Shown here in pieces: positions 1 through 5,735 of a stretch of DNA of 36,194 nt; the stretch's first letter is position 1, and the number at the start of each line of letters is the position of its first letter. The translations under genes and the position numbers were made by a program. The notes under the pieces were generated by a model. It saw only the letters and a program-made list of their open reading frames with translations. It made no database searches and was not told where the DNA came from. This DNA comes from a virus. The stretch is from the IMG/VR virus record IMGVR_UViG_3300025131_000182, positions 1-36,194 of that record. One strand, 5' to 3'.

Positions 1-1729
1 CTATATGCAGGGCGCAGACGGTGAAGATATCCCGCCCGTGGTTGTCGGTCATGCCTGAGATGGGTGTCGGTAGCATCTGAAAGTGCAGCGGGTCGAAGGT
101 CGCGCCCCTGATTTTAAGGTGATGCAGCCGCGTCAGCTCGCCGTCAGAATAAGCCGTCAGGTTGGTGTCGAGCTCGTTTGTAAACGCGTACCCGCCGCGG
201 GGGAGCAGGCTCTCCTCGAACACTGCGCCCTTTGTCGGATGGCACAATATAACCACAGCAGGCCCGCCAGGGAGCGCTGTGAGGGCCCGGAAGCTCTTAG
301 CCTGGCCCAGTGCTTCGACGTTCTCATTCTCGTCTGTGCCGCCAAAATAGGGCAGCTTGGAGTCGACGTAGACCGACTTGATGGGCCCGTGCTCCTGGGC
401 CCATTCCTGTATGTAGGGCAGGAAGCTCTCGATCGGCCCGGCGACCGGCATTACCCAGAGCCATTTGCCCAGCTCACCCGGGTCGACCTTATTGAGCTCG
501 CACCAGCCCCGGATACGCCCGCGGACGTCCTCATCATTCTCGCCGGCCAGGAAGAGCACAGTGCCTGGCGGTCCGGTATCGAGCCCAGCCCACGGCATGC
601 CCATAGCCACACAGCATGCCTGGTCGACGGCGATCGCAGTCTTACCGGCGTTACTGTGGCCCGTGAGGGCATATAGGTATCGTTTGCGTATGATGCCGTC
701 GACTATGTACTCGGGCGCCTGCATCTCGGCAGCGAACTCGTCTGCGCGCACGAAGGGAGGAGGTGACGGGGTCTGCGGACTTGCGCCGGAGGGAGCAGCT
801 TGTCCTGGGCTGGTCGAGGGGATCGGACCCGCCAAATGGAACAGACTGCCCAGCCCGACAGCCCCGTCAATGTCGAATGTAGCCCACTTTGCCTGCAGGG
901 CGCCAGCACCAGGGAACTTCTCGCCAAGCTGGGACCAGTTCAGCCAGACGTCGAATGATTCCTCCCAGCATGTCTGGTGCAGCGCCTGGCCTACCTGGAG
1001 CCATGTGCTGTAATCGCAGTCCGGGTCTATCTGCCTGAGCGCCAACTGTACTCGAGTCAGCTCCGCAGGGTCAGCGGGCGTCAGGTTGGTAGGCTGGCGC
1101 CGAGGCGCGTCTAAGACACTTACTCGCGCGTCTGCAGTATCGTCCAATTGGACATTCCAATTTCCAATTGGAATCCGCCACGCCTCTGGTAGCGCCGCCG
1201 TGTTAAGCAGCCCGTCCTCGAGCGGGTCGTCGCTCGCCTCCCACTCATATGTCCTGCCCGAGGCATGGATCGAGGGCGGCATGACCACGTAACCAGTGGC
1301 GCTTATTATGTCGATACCAGCATAACGGTTGCCGTTGATGTACTTGCGGTTCCGCACCGGGTCGCACGAGTACCACAGATGCTGGCCACCGCCGCCGGTC
1401 TCCACGTAAGCGGTAGGCGGGCTCGAGCCGTGGTCCGCGACCCAGTTTTCAAGCGCCTCGATCCCGCCGTTACGCGGGTCGACGTCGAGCACCAGGCCAC
1501 GGGCCCGCGGCCGGCAGCCTATGTTCGCCTTCGGCCAGGTCGTAAACCAGCGTGTAATCAGCTCAGGGTCAGTGGATGCGGCCTTAAAGCCAGAGCTGAT
1601 GAGCGGGTGTTTACCTGGCGACGGACACTTATCGTCCCCGCACGAGCATATGCCGTGCAGGATCGTATGCAGAGGCAGGACTTCGAGCCCTGCCTGTGCA
1701 TAAAGCAGGGCTGCGTCGAGCGGGAGCAT
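1..1729 (-). CDS. Primase-polymerase / RepA-type helicase, N-terminal part
   Basis: Start and first 576 codons of a bifunctional replication protein; the rest lies at 35672-35946 because the contig closes on itself (667 residues in total, and the joined length is an exact multiple of three). The N-terminal third is an archaeo-eukaryotic primase/prim-pol domain: a Cys cluster (C28, C30, C35), PGKHP, the metal-binding D82-V-D84, H117 in TGGGGQHLWY and D140. A PriCT-like linker follows (LRQIDPDCDYSTWLQVGQAL). A RecA-fold ATPase then has a Walker A GHSNAGKT at residues 357-364. Such proteins prime and unwind at phage and plasmid origins. The ATG (1729) overlaps the stop of the upstream nuclease as TAATG, so translation is probably coupled. 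It is the only replication enzyme seen, which suggests use of host polymerases. Domain order and motifs were read directly; the role in initiation is inferred from the family. Confidence 0.9.
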   Translation of the reverse strand, partial: MLPLDAALLYAQAGLEVLPLHTILHGICSCGDDKCPSPGKHPLISSGFKAASTDPELITRWFTTWPKANIGCRPRARGLVLDVDPRNGGIEALENWVADHGSSPPTAYVETGGGGQHLWYSCDPVRNRKYINGNRYAGIDIISATGYVVMPPSIHASGRTYEWEASDDPLEDGLLNTAALPEAWRIPIGNWNVQLDDTADARVSVLDAPRRQPTNLTPADPAELTRVQLALRQIDPDCDYSTWLQVGQALHQTCWEESFDVWLNWSQLGEKFPGAGALQAKWATFDIDGAVGLGSLFHLAGPIPSTSPGQAAPSGASPQTPSPPPFVRADEFAAEMQAPEYIVDGIIRKRYLYALTGHSNAGKTAIAVDQACCVAMGMPWAGLDTGPPGTVLFLAGENDEDVRGRIRGWCELNKVDPGELGKWLWVMPVAGPIESFLPYIQEWAQEHGPIKSVYVDSKLPYFGGTDENENVEALGQAKSFRALTALPGGPAVVILCHPTKGAVFEESLLPRGGYAFTNELDTNLTAYSDGELTRLHHLKIRGATFDPLHFQMLPTPISGMTDNHGRDIFTVCALHI

Positions 1730-2343
1730 TAGTCCAGCGCTTCCCGGTCAGGCGTGTAGCTGTGGTCGAACTTCGCCTTGCGCGCTATGTCGCCGGCTTT
1801 ATCTATCCTGTCACATATAGAGCGGTACGTGTCCATCGCGCAGACAACATAGCCCTTATGCGTAGAGTAGTCGCCCAGCCTGCCCTTGCGGACCTGCTGG
1901 TCTGTTCCTTCCTGGGTCTCCATATCGCACTGCTTGCAGGCCAGCCAGACCTCGTCGTTGTCAGCGGGGGCATGCAGCCCGCCGCGGACTATCCCGCCGC
2001 ACCGCGGGCACATTGCCGCCTCGCCGACGAAGACAGCCATAGGGTCGCCATTGAGCAGCGTTATATTCGACCCGGTAGCGAGCATGGCGTCGACCTTCGG
2101 GTCAGTCGCCACTGTCTTATGCTTCACTTCGTAGAAATACTCACGCCCTCCTGGCGTATGGCACCTGAAGTCAGGGCAGTACAACATACCCTTCCCGTCG
2201 GCATCATAATTCTCAGGCTCGTGCTCCCAGTCATGCAATCCCATCTTGTCAAAGAACACGGCCCAGCGCGCCTCGAGCATCGACCTGAACTCGTAGCCGG
2301 CGTAGTGTGTGCGTGCTGCTTTTCTCGGTTCTTCATTGATCAT
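1729..2343 (-). CDS. PD-(D/E)XK nuclease with zinc ribbon
   Basis: 204 residues. The N-terminal half has the PD-(D/E)XK arrangement: E24 in an FRSMLEARWAVFF helix, D58 in YCPDF, and E72-V-K74 in YFYEVKHK. A four-cysteine zinc ribbon follows (C112-x2-C115 and C136-x2-C139). Related small phage nucleases act on recombination or replication intermediates; the exact substrate cannot be read here. The start is supported by AAGGAG six bases upstream, placed just after the methyltransferase stop. The stop overlaps the primase start by one base. Within the regulator-methyltransferase-nuclease-primase operon a replication or repair role is more likely than restriction, though a modification-linked nuclease cannot be excluded because it follows a DNA methyltransferase directly. 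Confidence 0.75.
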   Translation of the reverse strand: MINEEPRKAARTHYAGYEFRSMLEARWAVFFDKMGLHDWEHEPENYDADGKGMLYCPDFRCHTPGGREYFYEVKHKTVATDPKVDAMLATGSNITLLNGDPMAVFVGEAAMCPRCGGIVRGGLHAPADNDEVWLACKQCDMETQEGTDQQVRKGRLGDYSTHKGYVVCAMDTYRSICDRIDKAGDIARKAKFDHSYTPDREALD

Positions 2344-2344
2344 A

Positions 2345-3247
2345 TCAATCTCCTTCTGTTAATAATTGCCATGCTGCTCTAACCACTGCCGGAACTTGTC
2401 CGTTTCCAGTGGCTTTAAGCCTGTCCACCCGATTGGCCACCCCATCAGCCACTCGACCCAGCCGGGGTTCAGTTGCCCACCAGTCAATTGCTTTACTGCC
2501 GTATCCAACCCCACTCCTCTCGCGCTCGTTTCGCGCATCTCCGCCAGCGCTTCCGGCGACCGCCCGCCTTTCCAGTCCCTCGCTGCCGGAGTCGGCCATT
2601 TCTCCGAGACAGTTAGGGCATCCGTATCGTCCGCAGGCAGCGGCAAACTCATAACCGCATCCGCATCTAATTGTCCCGCTCTCGCCATGTATGCCAGGCT
2701 CCCGGTCCCTGCTCTGGCTTTGCTGCGTTCTCCGCCGCCCGTTGGTGTGGCAATAAATCCAGACCCTGTCGCGCTTATGCGGCGCTCCGCACTCGGCTGC
2801 GGATAACACGCGCCAGTCCGCATCGAACCCGCTTTCGGCCAGGTCCCCGAATATTCGTCGAGCGTATGGGTGAGCCAAGAGACCTGGGACGTTCTCCAGC
2901 AGCGCGTATCGCGGTCGTACTGCGCGAAGTACGGCAAGTGTTTCGGGCCAGAGGTTGCGGCTGTCGTCTTCTCCTGCTCGCTTTCCGGCGACTGAGAATG
3001 GTTGGCAGGGAAATCCGGCAGTGACAACATCAACCATTCCCTTATAGCTTGTGGCGTACCCTTGATCGATGAATGCTCGGATATCGCTGAATATTGGCGC
3101 ATCGTCGAGCAACCCATCTTCGATCCTTTGCGCGATAACTTTTTGACAGTATTCGTTGAACTCGACATAACCTACATGCTCCCATCCCAATAGCCTCTCA
3201 CCGAGCAGACCGCCGCCTGCCCCGGAGAATAAAGATAAAGACCTCAA
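2345..3247 (-). CDS. DNA cytosine-C5 methyltransferase
   Basis: 300 residues with the ordered C5-methyltransferase motifs: motif I FSGAGG (7-12), motif IV GFPCQPFS (78-85, catalytic Cys81), motif VI ENVPG (118-122), motif VIII GAPHKRDRVW (154-163) and motif X TGNGQVP near the end. It transfers a methyl group from S-adenosylmethionine to cytosine, probably to shield phage DNA from host restriction. The stretch between motifs VIII and X, where the target-recognition region lies, is rich in Arg, Gly and Ser and includes a small Cys cluster (CGCGYEF, CPNC). A second long frame covers most of the gene (see 2359-3168). The start overlaps the Cro-like gene's stop, so both are probably translated from one leftward transcript. 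The target sequence is unknown. Confidence 0.92.
   Translation of the reverse strand: MRSLSLFSGAGGGLLGERLLGWEHVGYVEFNEYCQKVIAQRIEDGLLDDAPIFSDIRAFIDQGYATSYKGMVDVVTAGFPCQPFSVAGKRAGEDDSRNLWPETLAVLRAVRPRYALLENVPGLLAHPYARRIFGDLAESGFDADWRVLSAAECGAPHKRDRVWIYCHTNGRRRTQQSQSRDREPGIHGESGTIRCGCGYEFAAACGRYGCPNCLGEMADSGSEGLERRAVAGSAGGDARNERERSGVGYGSKAIDWWATEPRLGRVADGVANRVDRLKATGNGQVPAVVRAAWQLLTEGD
2359..3168 (-). CDS. Open frame overlapping the methyltransferase in the +1 frame
   Basis: A 269-codon open frame lying wholly inside the methyltransferase gene on the same strand, shifted by one base. It is not a random-looking shadow: it reads CWRTSQVSW, EYSGTWPKAGSMRTGACY, SGFIATPTGG, KWPTPAARDWKGG, and ends LNPGWVEWLMGWPIGWTGL then RQWLEQHG. 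I recall these motifs (RTSQ, TWP-SG, WPTPxARDWKG, LNPxWVEWLMGxPxGWT) as recurring in phage proteins annotated as methyltransferase-associated or hypothetical. The same DNA encodes methyltransferase motif X in the main frame, so the database family might itself be a shadow of methyltransferase genes. Start is uncertain: ATG at 3168, or the internal ATG at 3030. No function is assigned. Confidence is for the frame being translated. Confidence 0.5.
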   Translation of the reverse strand: MSSSTNTVKKLSRKGSKMGCSTMRQYSAISEHSSIKGTPQAIREWLMLSLPDFPANHSQSPESEQEKTTAATSGPKHLPYFAQYDRDTRCWRTSQVSWLTHTLDEYSGTWPKAGSMRTGACYPQPSAERRISATGSGFIATPTGGGERSKARAGTGSLAYMARAGQLDADAVMSLPLPADDTDALTVSEKWPTPAARDWKGGRSPEALAEMRETSARGVGLDTAVKQLTGGQLNPGWVEWLMGWPIGWTGLKPLETDKFRQWLEQHGNY

Positions 3248-3477
3248 TCTCCCCTCGAGTATACGTCTGGCGCCAGCGCATGCTTAGGCACGCCAGTCAG
3301 CGCAGATACCCGCGGGCACCAGCGTGGCGGTACGCCGTTACGTATCCACTTGCTGATGCGGTTAGCCATGCGCCTGAGCTCCTGCTTTGACGCGCGTGGT
3401 GGTGATAAATGAATAGCGAGCGCCGCTGGCCCGCCTGCTCTAGTGATGGCCTCCCAGGCCGCTCGTTGTATTTTCAT
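3244..3477 (-). CDS. Cro/YdaS-like transcriptional regulator
   Basis: 77 residues with a helix-turn-helix of the YdaS/Cro type: an alanine-rich first helix (AITRAGGPAALAIHL), a recognition region ending NRISKWIRNGVPPRWCPRVS, and a C-terminal tail ALTGVPKHALAPDVY typical of this family. It is the first gene of the leftward early operon and faces the rightward promoter across about 140 bases, the usual place for a lytic-switch regulator. A purine-rich ribosome site (AGAGAGGGCT) precedes the ATG. Its 3' end overlaps the methyltransferase start (ATGA). No CI-type partner or integrase is seen, so it more likely tunes early transcription than maintains lysogeny. Its first 27 codons are duplicated at 3829-3933. 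Confidence 0.78.
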   Translation of the reverse strand: MKIQRAAWEAITRAGGPAALAIHLSPPRASKQELRRMANRISKWIRNGVPPRWCPRVSALTGVPKHALAPDVYSRGD

Positions 3478-3485
3478 AGCCCTCT

Positions 3486-3514
3486 CTTATATACTGCTGG
3501 GGAGATGAAAGCAA
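3486..3514 (-). promoter_or_regulatory. Leftward early promoter
   Basis: On the minus strand TTGCTT, 17 bases, then TATAAG, about 8 bases upstream of the regulator's AGAGAGG site. The -10 matches the sigma70 consensus at 5 of 6 bases, the -35 at 3 of 6. It would transcribe the regulator, methyltransferase, nuclease and primase. An almost identical copy is at 3942-3970. Confidence 0.5.
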
Positions 3515-3550
3515 ATCAGCATTTAATTTCATTTATTTTAGCTAAGGAGC

Positions 3551-3579
3551 TTGCATTTGCTGAAAAAGTTTCCTATACT
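3551..3579 (+). promoter_or_regulatory. Rightward early promoter, copy 1
   Basis: TTGCAT, 17 bases, TATACT, followed at once by a GTATAC palindrome and the leader CCCTGAAACAACC. The -10 is strong and spacing ideal, the -35 moderate. The same arrangement recurs at 4016-4044 and the -10/leader part at 5692-5735, which supports a real phage promoter family. GTATAC just downstream of the -10 could be an operator. Confidence 0.6.
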
Positions 3580-3613
3580 ATGTGTATACCCTGAAACAAC
3601 CGAGATACATAAC

Positions 3614-3796
3614 ATGCTGACAACCGCCACACCGTTACTCCTCGACAGCCACGGCAACTGTCTGAAGCGCGTCATTCGGCGTGACACACGCGGCTTGTAT
3701 GTAAAGCATCACGGTCGCGTTGCACGGTTACGCAAGACAGTACGCAGGATAGAGAACATCATTATCAAGACCCGGCACATCGACTGGTACGAATAG
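3614..3796 (+). CDS. Small basic early protein, unknown function
   Basis: 60 residues (MLTTATPLLLDSHGNCLKRV onward), strongly basic in the middle (KRVIRRDTRGLYVKHHGRVARLRKTVRRIENIIIKTRH). The start is set here because the frame's earlier in-frame start (3551) coincides with the promoter -35 itself, so it could not be on the transcript. The ribosome site is weak. It is the first gene after the rightward promoter and lies between the two copies of the duplicated control region. Small basic first-expressed phage proteins often bind nucleic acid or host factors, but nothing here identifies a family. Confidence 0.55.
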   Translation: MLTTATPLLLDSHGNCLKRVIRRDTRGLYVKHHGRVARLRKTVRRIENIIIKTRHIDWYE

Positions 3797-3828
3797 TCGA
3801 TGGTTCCAACGAGAAAACACACCTTAAC

Positions 3829-3933
3829 TTATTGATTTACCTGGAGAGCACTAGGCGGTGATAAATGAATAGCGAGCGCCGCCGGCCCGCCTGCTTTGAT
3901 GATGGCCTCCCGGGCCGCTCGTTGTATTTTCAT
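3829..3933 (-). pseudogene. Truncated duplicate of the Cro-like regulator
   Basis: ATG at 3933 opens a 34-codon frame whose first 27 residues match the regulator at 3477 with four changes (W8R, T12I, R13K region) and then run into unrelated sequence and a TAA. The helix-turn-helix recognition part is missing, so it cannot be a working regulator. It is the by-product of duplicating the control region. Its own leftward promoter copy (3942-3970) and ribosome site are intact, so a short peptide could still be made, and transcription from it would run into the 3614-3796 gene on the opposite strand. Confidence 0.75.
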
Positions 3934-3941
3934 AGTCCTCT

Positions 3942-3970
3942 CTTATATACTGCTGGGGAGATGAAAGCAA
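3942..3970 (-). promoter_or_regulatory. Duplicate of the leftward early promoter
   Basis: Same elements as 3486-3514 (TTGCTT, 17 bases, TATAAG on the minus strand), now driving only the truncated regulator copy. If active it would send antisense RNA across the 3614-3796 gene. Confidence 0.4.
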
Positions 3971-4015
3971 ATCAGCATATAAATAGGACGGCCTTGGACG
4001 TTAATGGAAAAGAGC

Positions 4016-4044
4016 TTGCATTTGCTGAAAAAGTTTCATATACT
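4016..4044 (+). promoter_or_regulatory. Rightward early promoter, copy 2
   Basis: TTGCAT, 17 bases, TATACT, then GGGTATACACTGAAACAACC. It serves the Cys-rich gene at 4083 and those beyond. Confidence 0.6.
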
Positions 4045-4082
4045 ATGGGTATACACTGAAACAACCGGAAAGAGAAAACACT

Positions 4083-4373
4083 ATGCCTTGGAACACTCGC
4101 CAAAAGAACATCCCCGGCACGAATACTACCGCGCCCGCACTCACCGCCACACAGCGGTGCGATGAGTGTAACGTCAAACTGGTGCCGGTCGATAAGTGCA
4201 ACCCTAGAGATGCGGATACTTGGATTTGGACGGACTGCGAAATTTGCCTGGAACCCATCTGCGAGAACTGTTCAGACGTTATCGACGAAGGGCGTATCTG
4301 TATAACGTGCCTGCAATCCCCCAAAGACCGCGACCTGTTTACTGCGGCGATTTGCGAAACTTGCCCCGATTAG
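4083..4373 (+). CDS. Cysteine-rich zinc-binding early protein
   Basis: 96 residues with 11 cysteines, ten of them in five CxxC pairs: C26/C29, C52/C55, C60/C63, C73/C76 and C91/C94, plus C39. The spacing of the middle pairs (CEICLEPICENCSDV...CITC) recalls RING or B-box style zinc folds, but no histidine ligand pattern fixes the class. A good ribosome site (GGAAAGAG) lies 8 bases before the ATG, directly after the second rightward promoter. The stop codon is the first base triplet of the duplicated terminator module. Early phage zinc proteins commonly contact host transcription or defence proteins; that role is only a guess here. Confidence 0.7.
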   Translation: MPWNTRQKNIPGTNTTAPALTATQRCDECNVKLVPVDKCNPRDADTWIWTDCEICLEPICENCSDVIDEGRICITCLQSPKDRDLFTAAICETCPD

Positions 4374-4416
4374 CCGTCCTCTCAGCCCCTAACCAGAGCC
4401 CCTTAATTGGGGCTTC
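4371..4416 (+). terminator. Hairpin terminator module, copy 1
   Basis: AGCCCC-TTAATT-GGGGCT hairpin at 4397-4414 inside a 46-base module repeated at 5056-5101 with three differences. There is no long T run, so strength is uncertain, but it follows a stop codon both times. Confidence 0.55.
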
Positions 4417-4470
4417 GTCAGTAGGACGATACCCATAAGTTAGCAGCCGCAATTCGCAATGAAGGATAAT

Positions 4471-4665
4471 ATGGCAAACCGAGTCTACCAGTATGAGCAG
4501 AAAAGAGGACAGGTTGGCGTCATTAAGGAGTATTTCGGAATGACGCCTGGCGATATGCGAAAGGAATATAAAAAGCTTTCTGATGACCAGAAGCTGGAAC
4601 TCGCCAAAGGAGCGGCGAAAGCATTGGGCCTAAAGGCCCGCGAAGTTTCCTTTCCGATTGATTAA
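4471..4665 (+). CDS. Small early protein, unknown function
   Basis: 64 residues from ATG 4471; an in-frame ATG at 4459 is possible, but AAGGA lies 5 bases before 4471 and is the better site. The protein is charged and probably helical: YQYEQKRGQVGVIKEYFGM, then PGDMRKEYKKLSDDQKLELAKGAAKALGL. The second half, with the KKLSDDQKLEL stretch and no cysteine, suggests a compact helical bundle. No family recognised. It sits between the two terminator modules. Confidence 0.6.
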   Translation: MANRVYQYEQKRGQVGVIKEYFGMTPGDMRKEYKKLSDDQKLELAKGAAKALGLKAREVSFPID

Positions 4666-4688
4666 CCCTACTACAGAGAGAGAACACC

Positions 4689-5027
4689 ATGTACCAACAT
4701 CCCGCCATTAAGAGCATCTCCAGCCGTTTTAAGCGCATCCCGACCTGGACGCCAGCGGACTCGGCCACTGACATCTTTGTGATAGTCCTCGCAGTCACTA
4801 CTGTTTCGCACAGTGGCAAGATGCACGGCATATCGCACATGGTTCAAGTCCAGTTCCCGACCCCTCCCAGTTTCAAGGACATCCCGTTGTTTGCTGACGG
4901 GTACATTCGCAAGACGGTCGCCGACAAGGGCAGCTACCAGGACGCAGTAACCTATGCACAAGACCTGCAATTGCAGATTGGCGCAAAGGACATCCTGCAC
5001 GTCGGCACTGTCAGCACTCGCGGCTAA
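4689..5027 (+). CDS. Hypothetical early protein
   Basis: 112 residues, no recognised family. It starts MYQHPAIKSISSRFKRIPTW, has a hydrophobic beta-rich core (DIFVIVLAVTTVSHSGKMHG) and a C-terminal part ending DAVTYAQDLQLQIGAKDILH. It could be a small alpha/beta protein; there is no signal peptide, and the hydrophobic stretch is too short and polar-interrupted for a confident membrane segment. A purine run (AGAGAGAG) precedes the ATG. The second terminator module follows the stop by 28 bases. Confidence 0.6.
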   Translation: MYQHPAIKSISSRFKRIPTWTPADSATDIFVIVLAVTTVSHSGKMHGISHMVQVQFPTPPSFKDIPLFADGYIRKTVADKGSYQDAVTYAQDLQLQIGAKDILHVGTVSTRG

Positions 5028-5055
5028 CAACCAATACACCATTTAACTCACTGGG

Positions 5056-5101
5056 TAGCCGCCCTCTCAACCCCTAACCAAAGCCCCTTAATTGGGGCTT
5101 C
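5056..5101 (+). terminator. Hairpin terminator module, copy 2
   Basis: Second copy of the 4371-4416 module. The hairpin at 5081-5100 has a 7-pair stem (AAGCCCC/GGGGCTT) and a TTAATT loop. Confidence 0.55.
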
Positions 5102-5128
5102 CTGGGTACACCAACCTGGAGAATAAAC

Positions 5129-5428
5129 ATGACCGCAACAGCAAAAGTAATCCCGCTCTTTTCAATCGACGCCGACCTGCTCGGCGAGCTCCGCGCTGAG
5201 ATTAAAGCGCTGCAAGATAAGGCCCAGCTCATCGAGACCGAGCTTAAGACGCGCGGCCCCGGCCAGTACGACGGCGAGTGGTTCACCGCTTCCGTCAGCT
5301 CCTCCGAGCGTGTCACGGTAGACTGGAAGGCGGTTGCCGCCAAGCTGTCGCCCTCGCATCAGCTTGTGACTGCGCACACCAAAGTCAAGGTCATCGAGAC
5401 TCTGCGCCTGTCCGCGCACAAGAAGTAG
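5129..5428 (+). CDS. Conserved-type phage early protein, unknown function
   Basis: 99 residues. An N-terminal coiled helix (LLGELRAEIKALQDKAQLIETELKT) is followed by a beta-rich segment (GEWFTASVSSSERVTVDWKA) and KLSPSHQLVTAHTKVKVIETL. This layout, a short helix then a piece reading like G-x-x-F-x-A-x-V-S...DWKAV...L.PS...AHT, is familiar from small proteins near phage recombination genes, and it loosely parallels the protein at 7003. No function is known to me. The start has a strong ribosome site: GGAG seven bases before ATG in an AACCTGGAGAATAAACATG leader shared with neighbouring genes. Confidence 0.65.
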   Translation: MTATAKVIPLFSIDADLLGELRAEIKALQDKAQLIETELKTRGPGQYDGEWFTASVSSSERVTVDWKAVAAKLSPSHQLVTAHTKVKVIETLRLSAHKK

Positions 5429-5451
5429 TCTCCGCTATCATCCCGCCAAAC

Positions 5452-5470
5452 AGCCGGCCTTGCGCCGGCT
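5452..5470 (+). terminator. Possible terminator hairpin
   Basis: AGCCGGC-CTTGC-GCCGGCT, a perfect 7-pair GC-rich stem 23 bases after a stop codon. No T run follows, so it may be a pause or stability element rather than a true terminator. Confidence 0.35.
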
Positions 5471-5497
5471 AAGGCGGTAGTAAAACCTGGAGTAAAC

Positions 5498-5683
5498 ATG
5501 GCACACACACCGACACCTTGGCTCATACGTTGCGCTAACCCGCAGTACAACAAATCATGTTCGCTGCCGCCCGATACAAAAGAAGATGATCTCCAGTCAG
5601 AGACGTGGCGCCGCACGAACGACGCTGCGTGGGACATGGTGACGAATTATACACTGAACAACCTGGAGAATAAGCATGAATAA
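5498..5683 (+). CDS. HTPxPW-type early protein, probably truncated
   Basis: 61 residues. The start MAHTPTPWLI resembles the HTPGPW opening of a common small phage protein family that normally runs longer and ends in an ARLIAAAPELL-type helix, absent here. The last 12 codons (NYTLNNLENKHE) are translated from the leader repeat at 5648-5682, that is, from non-coding sequence of the next gene's control module. The simplest reading is that insertion or duplication of this module cut the gene short. A ribosome site (CCTGGAG) precedes the ATG. Whether the short product is functional is unknown. Confidence 0.5.
   Translation: MAHTPTPWLIRCANPQYNKSCSLPPDTKEDDLQSETWRRTNDAAWDMVTNYTLNNLENKHE
5648..5682 (+). 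repeat. 35-base leader repeat, copy 1
   Basis: Perfect 35-base repeat of 5701-5735, carrying TATACACTGAACAACC, the CTGGAG ribosome site and an ATG. The ATG here opens only a 7-codon frame (MNNYLVL). It also supplies the 3' end of the 5498-5683 gene. Confidence 0.9.
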
Positions 5684-5691
5684 TTATCTTG

Positions 5692-5735
5692 TATTATAGG
5701 TATACACTGAACAACCTGGAGAATAAGCATGAATA
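5692..5735 (+). promoter_or_regulatory. Third promoter-like element with leader repeat copy 2
   Basis: TATTAT followed by AGGTATACACTGAACAACC, the same -10/GTATAC/leader order as at 3574 and 4039. No good -35 is seen at 17 bases. The 35-base repeat 5701-5735 ends in the start codon region of the 5729 gene. Confidence 0.4.

Larger units (their letters stand above)
3401..3602. repeat. Divergent control region, copy 1 of a direct repeat
   Basis: About 200 bases carrying the first 27 codons of the Cro-like gene, its leftward promoter and the rightward promoter. The second copy is at 3857-4067. The first 122 bases differ at only 6 positions; the middle of the spacer is unrelated; the promoter end is again nearly identical. 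Confidence 0.9.
3857..4067. repeat. Divergent control region, copy 2
   Basis: Second copy of 3401-3602. It keeps the regulator N-terminus, the leftward promoter and the rightward promoter, but has a different 30-base spacer between AATCAGCAT and AGAGCTTGCAT. Confidence 0.9.

Noticed and set aside
83-1732. Several plus-strand frames at the window start
   Set aside because: They are antisense to the primase-helicase, which is continuous with strong motifs.
3244-3477. Temperate lifestyle
   Set aside because: A Cro-like gene is present, but no integrase, excisionase, CI repressor, partition gene or attachment site was found, so lysogeny is not supported.
3409-4059. Paired plus-strand frames (3409-3594, 3865-4059) that resemble each other
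   Set aside because: They are similar only because of the duplicated control region. They are antisense to the regulator and run through the promoters.
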